From a virus: a stretch of DNA of 24,847 nucleotides. The DNA lies in IMG/VR virus record IMGVR_UViG_3300010354_000607, positions 1-24,847 of that record, one strand, 5' to 3'. The notes beneath the pieces were generated by a model. It was given only the letters and a program-made list of their open reading frames with translations. It ran no database searches and was not told the origin of the DNA. Below, one piece after another: positions 15,650-22,103 of this stretch (position 1 is its first letter; each line of letters starts with the position of its first letter). The position numbers were made by a program, and so were the translations under genes.

Positions 15650-18600
15650 ATGGAATATTCAATTTATAAAATAAAAGAAATACTTTGTGTGGAAGGATTT
15701 TACTCAACATCATTAGGAATGAGTACTTCATCTGTAAGCACAAGTTCTAGTAGTGGTATAAGTATTTCATCAAGTTCCTCTAGATCAAGTTCTTCAACAT
15801 CATCGGTTTCGTCTTCTAGTAGTGTTTCTTCTAGTAGTGTTTCTTCTAGTAGTGTTTCTTCTAGTAGTCCATCATTTCCTTCTGTTGCATTTTTAGGTGA
15901 TAGTGGAAATGGACCAGATTTAGTTGATGAGGTTGCCGTAGTAAATGCAATAAAAACAAAAAATCCAAATTTAGTATTTCATTTAGGAGATGCAAATTAC
16001 CAAAATTCTGATATTGTGTCTGATCTTCAATTAAAAATAAATACTAATTTTTTAAATTTATGGGGATCTACATGGTTATCTAAAATGTATATCGCATATG
16101 GTAATCACGATTTAGACAATTCTGTTGATTATGGATTGCATGTAGCAAATAATTTACCTCTGGTAAAAACAGCAATAGGAACAACAAATTTAAATACTAG
16201 AAAATTGTGTTATGATTTTGTTTTTCAGGGAATTCATTTTTTTGTTATGAATAGTGGAAATACTGCATCTGGAGATGGATTAGACTCGACCCAAGATGAC
16301 AAATTACAATGGCAAGCACAAATAGATTTTATTAGACCAAAAATAGTTGCATCTACTGCTACTTGGAAAATTTTAGTTGTACATAAAGCACCTTGGACAA
16401 ATGGAACATCACATCCATCAGTAACAACTACAAGACTTTTTGGTTCAAATTCTCATCAATCTTTAGGTATAGATTTTGTATTGAGTGCACATTCACATGT
16501 TTATGATCATATTATAAAAAATAATGTTCATTACATAGTTCAGGGATTGGGAGGAACATCTAAACACGGATTGTCTTCCACACCACAAACAGGAACAGTT
16601 ATTTCATATAATCAAAAATATGCATATACAATTTTAACAAAAACTACTGCAACTTGTTTAGACTTTACTACCTATGACGTTGATGGACAAATTATAGAAT
16701 CTTTTCAATTATGTAAAACCCCCAGTAGTTCATCTAGCAGCAGCGTTTCGTCTTCATCTAGCAGCAGCGGAGTTTGTACAACTTGTACATCTGCAGAATT
16801 TATAACAGCAGCATTTCCAACGTCAGGAACGCCAAATGGTATTAATTTTCATCTATTAGATGCAACACCCAATTATTGCACTTCTCCTACAGAATACTCT
16901 TTTACAGTTGATCCAAGTAGACCTGCAGATCCTACTGTTGGAAGATATCAAACTGGGTGTGTTGAAAAAATATTTGCATTACAAAATTGGCAAAATTTAA
17001 ATGGCTTTAAACTAAAATTTAATGGATTTGATGCAGCAGATAAAATTCATTATTATAATTATAATTTTACTACTCGTGTAGCAACACCAATAGGCACATT
17101 GGGTACAAATGATATTATAATCGGCAGTGGTCAAAATGTAGAATTGATTATAGATTATACAACAATGTCACCACCATATCCAAATGCTTTTTATATTAAT
17201 AAAAAACCTTCTGGAATAGCACCTGATACTAATCCTGTTTATAAATGTACACAATGGAAAACTGGACTAGTAGCAAATTCTTGTATTCCAAAACCATCTA
17301 GTAGTTCGTCCTCTTCTTCGTCTTCACAAGCATCTACTTCTAGCAGCATAGGAAGCACAAGCAGTTCGTCTAGTAGTGTGAGTTCTTCTAGCACATCAAG
17401 CACTATAGGAAATTCTTATTATACTTGTGCAGTTGCAGATAATCCTATTGAATGTACTGTGCTGAATTCTGGTTTATATTGTTCTGCTGCAGGAGCCTGT
17501 AATAGTTGGGAAGGGTCAGAACGCACAGTAAACAATGTTTCTGGATCCAGAACACTTGTTCATGGCTTAGAGGAAAGATTCAGTTCTTTTAGTGAAATAC
17601 GAGGAGTAATAAGGCAAGTAGCAGCAGACGTTGGCGCATGTAAAGTGCGAATTTCATTGCGCCAATGGGACGGAGATGGAAATTTAAAAACTATATTTAA
17701 AGGTTGGGAAATATCTTCTGAAAATTCTGCTAGTTCTAGTTCTAGTTCTACTTTGTACAATGAAACAGGAGGAACAGGTTCTTGTGAATATAATATAGAT
17801 TATGAACAAGATCAAACAAATGCACCATCCAGAACAGAAATAAGTTTTAATAGAACAGTAGATTCTTGTGGTTTTGCTGGTGTGGGTTCAGTAGATAGAT
17901 TTGGTTGGCAAATAGAATTTATAAATTGTAGTAATAGCGTTGTTCAATATGAGTTTGAAAATGAAGGATATTCTATCTGTTATTCTTTTTTAAGTACTTT
18001 AGCACAAGCATGTAGAGAAAGTAGTAATATTTTAGATCCAAATTATGGTGGAATGGGTGGGTATGTTGGTGCATGGGCATTTTTTAATACAGAATGTTGT
18101 GATCCAGTATCATGTACCGGCGGCACAACATTTTCTTGTAGAGGAAATGCTGGATCGGGCTTACCTCGCAGCACCTTCAATTGGGTTCAATATTGGATTG
18201 ACATCTTATGTACAGAGCCTCCAATATGTGGTGATGGTTCACTGTATGGTTGCAATAGTGTATTTGGTGGTACAGGCGATACAATGAATCCTCTGTGTAA
18301 ACCATATTTAAGAAATCATATCTGGAGACCTTTACAGCACACATTTACCGATATACTTGATATAGGTCTGTGTGAAATTGGAGCATGGCCTGTTCACCAA
18401 GGCCAAGATCTTTGTGATCCAATAATTTTAGTTTTTGATTGGGAAAGATTTTTAACATGCAGTTCAGATGGAAATATACCACAAAGAACAGAAAGAAGAG
18501 GCCCCGGAGAAGCAAATATAAAATGGCTTTGGGACACTAATCGAATTTTAGATAAAAATTTAAATCCAAGAAGCTCTTCTGCTCAACAACTATACGCAAA

Positions 18601-19132
18601 ACTCATAAACCAAGCATCTCCATATTGGGAAATGGAAACTGATTTATATCAAGAATTCAGTACTTGTGCAGCATATCAATGCTCCTTTGCATCTGGGTAT
18701 CAATCTGAAGGAATGTTTTATAATTTTTGGAAAGATCCAGATTTTAATATAAAATATTACATAACATTTGATATTAATTATTTAACCACTAGTCCACATT
18801 ATTACGATAAACTTAGATTACAACAATTTCCGTTAAATTTTAATGGAAATGGAGAAAGATGCAAATATGACAATGGATCTTACATTTCATATGCAAATAT
18901 AGAGACAAATTCAATATATTTGAATGATTTAAAGGAAAGTGGTGCAGGAAATTCTGGAGTATGTAAAAATGATTTTATATTTTATCCAAATGCTATGAAT
19001 AATATTGATACAATCAATATTGATTCTAGATGTGATATGGGGCTAGTAGTAAAACCCACATATTCATTTTTTCCTTGGGTAATGAATACATTTAGAATAA
19101 ATCCAGATTCTATTAGAATTATTGAAATTTAA
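15650..19132 (+). CDS. Ser-linker virion protein with purple-acid-phosphatase-type phosphoesterase domain
   Basis: An 1160-residue multidomain protein. After a short N-terminal segment (1-22) and a Ser tract (about 25-75), residues 78-355 form a calcineurin-like metallophosphoesterase. All five purple-acid-phosphatase-type motifs are present: GDSG (D84), GDANY (D114, Y117), GNHD (N152, H153), VVHK (H245) and AHSH (H281, H283). A dinuclear-metal phosphatase or phosphodiesterase is expected, and catalysis is plausible since no ligand is missing. Further Ser linkers at about 359-373 and 549-585 separate a Cys-containing beta-rich domain (375-547) from a large Cys-rich C-terminal half with no motif I recognise. 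It has its own late promoter. A virion surface location is inferred. Substrate is unknown: host surface phosphate esters, teichoic or lipid phosphates, or nutrient release are alternatives. Confidence 0.82.
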   Translation: MEYSIYKIKEILCVEGFYSTSLGMSTSSVSTSSSSGISISSSSSRSSSSTSSVSSSSSVSSSSVSSSSVSSSSPSFPSVAFLGDSGNGPDLVDEVAVVNAIKTKNPNLVFHLGDANYQNSDIVSDLQLKINTNFLNLWGSTWLSKMYIAYGNHDLDNSVDYGLHVANNLPLVKTAIGTTNLNTRKLCYDFVFQGIHFFVMNSGNTASGDGLDSTQDDKLQWQAQIDFIRPKIVASTATWKILVVHKAPWTNGTSHPSVTTTRLFGSNSHQSLGIDFVLSAHSHVYDHIIKNNVHYIVQGLGGTSKHGLSSTPQTGTVISYNQKYAYTILTKTTATCLDFTTYDVDGQIIESFQLCKTPSSSSSSSVSSSSSSSGVCTTCTSAEFITAAFPTSGTPNGINFHLLDATPNYCTSPTEYSFTVDPSRPADPTVGRYQTGCVEKIFALQNWQNLNGFKLKFNGFDAADKIHYYNYNFTTRVATPIGTLGTNDIIIGSGQNVELIIDYTTMSPPYPNAFYINKKPSGIAPDTNPVYKCTQWKTGLVANSCIPKPSSSSSSSSSSQASTSSSIGSTSSSSSSVSSSSTSSTIGNSYYTCAVADNPIECTVLNSGLYCSAAGACNSWEGSERTVNNVSGSRTLVHGLEERFSSFSEIRGVIRQVAADVGACKVRISLRQWDGDGNLKTIFKGWEISSENSASSSSSSTLYNETGGTGSCEYNIDYEQDQTNAPSRTEISFNRTVDSCGFAGVGSVDRFGWQIEFINCSNSVVQYEFENEGYSICYSFLSTLAQACRESSNILDPNYGGMGGYVGAWAFFNTECCDPVSCTGGTTFSCRGNAGSGLPRSTFNWVQYWIDILCTEPPICGDGSLYGCNSVFGGTGDTMNPLCKPYLRNHIWRPLQHTFTDILDIGLCEIGAWPVHQGQDLCDPIILVFDWERFLTCSSDGNIPQRTERRGPGEANIKWLWDTNRILDKNLNPRSSSAQQLYAKLINQASPYWEMETDLYQEFSTCAAYQCSFASGYQSEGMFYNFWKDPDFNIKYYITFDINYLTTSPHYYDKLRLQQFPLNFNGNGERCKYDNGSYISYANIETNSIYLNDLKESGAGNSGVCKNDFIFYPNAMNNIDTINIDSRCDMGLVVKPTYSFFPWVMNTFRINPDSIRIIEI
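15812..15868 (+). repeat. 15-bp tandem repeat in N-terminal Ser linker
   Basis: Three perfect consecutive copies of the 15-mer GTTTCTTCTAGTAGT (15824-15838, 15839-15853, 15854-15868), preceded by its last 12 bases at 15812-15823. Each unit encodes VSSSS, so gain or loss keeps the reading frame. It lies immediately before the phosphoesterase domain. Confidence 0.9.
16729..16769 (+). repeat. 17-bp direct repeat in second Ser linker
   Basis: TTCATCTAGCAGCAGCG occurs at 16729-16745 and again at 16753-16769, 7 nt apart, a period of 24 nt (8 codons). It encodes part of the SSSSSSSV linker following the phosphoesterase domain. Confidence 0.8.
17294..17404 (+). repeat. Third Ser/Thr linker coding tract
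   Basis: About 37 codons rich in Ser and Thr with Ile-Gly breaks (SIGS, TIGN). It separates the middle beta-rich domain from the Cys-rich C-terminal half of the 1160-aa protein. The DNA is low in complexity with mixed Ser codons. Confidence 0.75.
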
Positions 19133-19136
19133 TAAT

Positions 19137-19144
19137 TATAAATA
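19137..19144 (+). promoter_or_regulatory. T4-type late promoter core before prohead-core-like genes
   Basis: Exact TATAAATA four bases after the previous stop and 25 nt before ATG 19162. The AAAGGA ribosome-binding site follows. It probably drives the two small core-like genes and gp21. Confidence 0.72.
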
Positions 19145-19161
19145 TATTTAAAGGAAACCTT

Positions 19162-19623
19162 ATGAAATACGTAAAACCATTAATTGACGGAAATTTAGAA
19201 CAATTTAAACAAAATATCGAAGCATCTCTTTATGCCAAGTTATCAGAAAAACTTGATGAAGTAAAAACAGACGTTGCTTCTGATATCTACAACGAAGGCC
19301 GTTGTGTTCCTTGTTCACAAAAGATGAATGAAGAAACAAAAAAAGATTGTGATGAAATGTATAGAGATTGCATGGAAGAAGTAGAAGCGGCTGGTGGAGA
19401 TGGTGAAACTCACGGTGGCAAAGAAAGATGCAAAGAGAAAAAAAGAAAATGTGAGCAAAAAACAGTAACAGAAGGTCGCCATGAAGATGGCGATGATTGT
19501 GGTGATAGATGCAATGAAAAAATAGATAGAAAATATGGTAATAAACAAACTCTTAATGGTGTAGATCGTAACGATGCTTATGAAAAATGTTTAAATGATT
19601 GTTATGCCCGCCATTCATATTGA
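19162..19623 (+). CDS. Putative prohead-core-like small protein with ten cysteines
   Basis: A 153-residue very hydrophilic protein. The N-terminus has the pattern EQFKQNIEASLYAKLSEKLDEVKTDVASDIY (about residues 13-43 in full; an amphipathic helix plus V/I-A-S). I associate this with small T4-like prohead core proteins of the gp67/gp68 region, and the location between gp20 and gp21 fits. The rest is charged, with ten Cys in paired spacings: CVPC, two C-x6-C units and two C-x3-C units (CGDRC, CLNDC). Such helical Cys pairs are unusual for an internal core protein and could bind metal or form disulfides. An AAAGGA site precedes the start. Alternative: an accessory protein unrelated to the core. 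Confidence 0.68.
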   Translation: MKYVKPLIDGNLEQFKQNIEASLYAKLSEKLDEVKTDVASDIYNEGRCVPCSQKMNEETKKDCDEMYRDCMEEVEAAGGDGETHGGKERCKEKKRKCEQKTVTEGRHEDGDDCGDRCNEKIDRKYGNKQTLNGVDRNDAYEKCLNDCYARHSY

Positions 19624-19631
19624 GAAATAAC

Positions 19632-20159
19632 ATGAATAAAAATATTACACAATCAATACAAAAAAATTTATACACAAAAGTTGCTCAAAAAATAGATGAA
19701 ATGCGTAAAGAAATTTCCGCATCTCTATTTGAGTTTTACACAGGTTCTCATGATACTGGAGATGCCCCAGGCGAAGTAGAACAAGATTATGAGCAAGAAA
19801 TGAAAGAGGATTGTGAAAAACACATAAAAGAAAATCACCCAAATGCAACCGCAGAAGAAAAACAAAAACTTATGGATAAATGCATGGGGCACAGCATACA
19901 AGAAGCAAAAAAACCAGCAAACAAACCAGTAAAAAAACCAAAACCACAAAAACCAGCTCCAGCACCAGAAATGGCACCAATTAGACCTGAAGCAAGACAA
20001 GATGCTTTAGATTTAATGGCAAGAATTATGCTCGGTATGGGAACTGTACGAGAAGAAAAACTTCCATCTGCAGTTTTAGCACGAAGAAAAGCAGGTGGAA
20101 TGAAAAACGCTGAAACAAAACCATTAGGGTTCAGAGGCAAACACCCAGGTAAAGGATAA
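19632..20159 (+). CDS. Second putative prohead-core-like protein with Lys/Pro linker
   Basis: A 175-residue protein. ATG 19632 is preferred to the in-frame ATG 19599, which lies inside the previous gene. Its N-terminal helix (QKNLYTKVAQKIDEMRKEIS, then ASLFE) follows the same pattern as the preceding protein, which suggests paralogy or a shared scaffold-binding module. Residues about 25-80 are acidic, with two Cys. A Lys/Pro/Ala-rich linker (about 93-120) leads to a helix RQDALDLMARIMLG and a basic Gly-rich C-terminus ending GKHPGKG. The charged, linker-rich makeup fits a scaffold component, and a basic tail could contact DNA. It ends 3 nt before gp21. Confidence 0.68.
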   Translation: MNKNITQSIQKNLYTKVAQKIDEMRKEISASLFEFYTGSHDTGDAPGEVEQDYEQEMKEDCEKHIKENHPNATAEEKQKLMDKCMGHSIQEAKKPANKPVKKPKPQKPAPAPEMAPIRPEARQDALDLMARIMLGMGTVREEKLPSAVLARRKAGGMKNAETKPLGFRGKHPGKG

Positions 20160-20162
20160 AAA

Positions 20163-20804
20163 ATGAAACTCATAACAGAACATACAACAGAAGTAAGAGT
20201 ATTAACAGAAGAAAAAGAAGGCAAGAAGCATTTCTTCATCGAAGGAATTTTCATGCAAGCAGACCAAAAAAATAAAAATGGTCGCATTTATCCATATCCA
20301 ATTTTAACAAGAGAATGTGGTAGATATGTTACTGAGTATGTTCAACAAAATCGTGCTCTAGGTGAACTAGGACACCCAGAAGGACCAACAGTAAATCTAG
20401 AAAGAGTTTCACATATTATTAAAGAATTAAATGTAAACGGTAAAGATATTGTTGGTAAAGCAAAAATTATGGAAACTCCTTACGGTAAAATTGTACAAAA
20501 TCTTATGGATGAAGGTGCAAAATTAGGCGTTTCTAGCCGTGGAATGGGATCATTAAAGGAATTCCAAGGCGTAAATATGGTACAAGAAGATTTTTCATTA
20601 GCAGCAGTAGATATTGTTGCTGATCCTTCTGCCCCAAATGCATTCGTAAATGGAATCATGGAAGGTAAAGAATGGGTGTGGGAAAATGGTATAATTAAGC
20701 CAGTAGTTATTGAAAATTACAAAAAACAAATGTTAAAAACAAGCAGTAGAAAACTTGAAGAACAAAAATTAAAGATCTTCAAGGATTTCTTATCAAAATT
20801 ATAA
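20163..20804 (+). CDS. 21: Prohead maturation protease gp21
   Basis: A 213-residue homologue of the T4 gp21 prohead protease (212 aa), a serine protease that degrades the core and trims the capsid protein before packaging. The N-terminal FFIEGIFMQADQKNKNGRIYP block, the catalytic His region GELGHPEGP (H71), the ETPYGKIVQNLMDEGAKLGVSSRGMGS region with the nucleophile Ser in SSRG (S124 or S125), and the DIVADPSAPNAFVNGI block are all intact. It starts 3 nt after the upstream core-like gene with an AAAGGA site, so it is likely co-translated with the components it will process. gp22 and gp23 follow as in T4. Confidence 0.95.
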   Translation: MKLITEHTTEVRVLTEEKEGKKHFFIEGIFMQADQKNKNGRIYPYPILTRECGRYVTEYVQQNRALGELGHPEGPTVNLERVSHIIKELNVNGKDIVGKAKIMETPYGKIVQNLMDEGAKLGVSSRGMGSLKEFQGVNMVQEDFSLAAVDIVADPSAPNAFVNGIMEGKEWVWENGIIKPVVIENYKKQMLKTSSRKLEEQKLKIFKDFLSKL

Positions 20805-20808
20805 ATTT

Positions 20809-20816
20809 TATAAATA
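20809..20816 (+). promoter_or_regulatory. T4-type late promoter core before gp22
   Basis: Exact TATAAATA four bases after the gp21 stop, 41 nt before the gp22 ATG. This predicts a leader of about 28 nt, twice as long as at gp13 or gp19, with AAGGAG at 20834-20839. Confidence 0.72.
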
Positions 20817-20849
20817 TAATAGATTAAATGTCTAAGGAGATTACATAAA

Positions 20850-22040
20850 ATGGACCCCAAAAAAATAGCAGAAGAAATCATGCAAAGCCTATTTGCATCA
20901 AATGAAGAACTCTACGAAGCCGATCAAAATGAAGAAGAAGGTGAAGAAGAGGAAGGCGAAGAAGAAGAGGGCGAAGAAGGCCCAGAGCACGAACAACAAG
21001 AACCAGCAGGCCATGAAGAAGCCGAAGCCAAGAAAAACGGCGGCATGGTTAAGAACACTGCAGGATCTGCTGCTGCATCAGTAGCAATGAAGCCAACTGG
21101 TAATATGGCTGCAGCCTCATCAATGGGTGGTGGCGAAGTCGTAAGAGATGCACATGGTGGTTCAACTCATGATGCATATGGTAAGGGCGATCAAATGATC
21201 CAACCAGTTGCTCAACCCGGCATGTCACAAAACGCTGCTGCAACTCTTCAAATGAAACCATCTTGGGCTGGTGTACAAATGCCAACCTTTGACCGTGGCC
21301 AAATGGCTGAAGAAGTTAAGGCTATGTTTGGTGGTGCAGAAGATCTATCAGAAGAATTTGTTAACAAAGCAGCCAATCTATATGAGGCTCGTTTACTAAC
21401 AAATCTACAAGAAATCACAGAACAATTATCAGAGCAATTTGCAAATAAATTAGTAGAGTCTGTTGAAACAGTCGCTACTACTTTAGAAGAGCAAGTTGAT
21501 AATTACCTCAATTATGTTGTTGAACAATGGATGACAGAGAACAAACTAGTAGTTGAACAAGGTCTCCGTACAGAAATCGCAGAGAACTTTATCAATGGTC
21601 TAAGAGAACTCTTCAACAATTCATACATTGAAATTCCACAAGATAAGGTAAATGCATTTGATGAGATGGCTGGTGCAATCGAAGCACTAGAATCAAGAGT
21701 TAATGAAGAGATGGAGAAGAATGTAAATCTTGTAAATGAAATGCAAGATCTAAAAGCTTCATTAATTTTTGCTGAAGAAACAGAAGCCCTCTCTGATTTA
21801 GATGCAGAAAACATTAAAAAATTAGTAGAAAATCTTCGTTTCGATAACGAAGAAGGTTTCAGAAGCAACGTTCAAACACTAGTCGAAGGATATGTAAAGA
21901 ACAAAGTTTCAAAAACAATTAGAACTGCAAACACACTAACAGACTCAACTGTAAGTGAAGAACCATCAAATGAAAAGGTTTTCATGACAGAATCTGTCAA
22001 GAAGTATGCAGAAGTTTTAGGTAGAACACTCAAGGGATAA
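20850..22040 (+). CDS. 22: Prohead scaffold core protein gp22
   Basis: A 396-residue scaffold protein. The N-terminal MDPKKIAEEIMQSLFA helix is followed by a Glu-rich acidic tract (about residues 24-60) and a Gly/Ala/Met-rich spacer (about 65-150). A long helical, coiled-coil-like region fills about 165-350 with blocks such as LSEEFVNKAANLYEAR and AENFINGLRELFNNSYIEIPQ, and the C-terminus is ESVKKYAEVLGRTLKG. This layout and its place between gp21 and gp23 identify it as gp22, longer than T4 gp22 (269 aa) mainly through the acidic and spacer parts. Scaffold proteins of this family are cut to small peptides by gp21. Confidence 0.92.
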   Translation: MDPKKIAEEIMQSLFASNEELYEADQNEEEGEEEEGEEEEGEEGPEHEQQEPAGHEEAEAKKNGGMVKNTAGSAAASVAMKPTGNMAAASSMGGGEVVRDAHGGSTHDAYGKGDQMIQPVAQPGMSQNAAATLQMKPSWAGVQMPTFDRGQMAEEVKAMFGGAEDLSEEFVNKAANLYEARLLTNLQEITEQLSEQFANKLVESVETVATTLEEQVDNYLNYVVEQWMTENKLVVEQGLRTEIAENFINGLRELFNNSYIEIPQDKVNAFDEMAGAIEALESRVNEEMEKNVNLVNEMQDLKASLIFAEETEALSDLDAENIKKLVENLRFDNEEGFRSNVQTLVEGYVKNKVSKTIRTANTLTDSTVSEEPSNEKVFMTESVKKYAEVLGRTLKG

Positions 22041-22059
22041 TTTTCAAAAAAAAGTAAAT

Positions 22060-22067
22060 TATAAATA
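22060..22067 (+). promoter_or_regulatory. T4-type late promoter core before gp23
   Basis: Exact TATAAATA, 44 nt before the gp23 ATG, which predicts a leader of about 31 nt carrying AAAGGAG at 22088-22094. It is the longest leader among the exact-match late promoters here. Confidence 0.75.
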
Positions 22068-22103
22068 TATTTACAAACAAATAGTTTAAAGGAGCTAGAA
22101 AAA

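Noticed and set aside
15812-15868. CRISPR-like or IS-end interpretation of the tandem repeats
   Set aside because: The units are contiguous, without spacers, 15 bp long and in frame with the Ser linker. They are coding minisatellite repeats.
16036-16043. AATAAATA followed by CTAAT inside the phosphoesterase gene, resembling a late promoter
   Set aside because: It is not the exact core, lies inside a coding domain with no gene start nearby, and is expected by chance in AT-rich DNA.
19599-19631. ATG 19599 as the start of the second core-like gene
   Set aside because: It lies within the preceding gene and has no RBS. ATG 19632 restores the family-like N-terminus.
20828-20848. Six-codon mini-frame overlapping the gp22 RBS and ending one base before gp22
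   Set aside because: It has no Shine-Dalgarno of its own. It is probably accidental in the leader.
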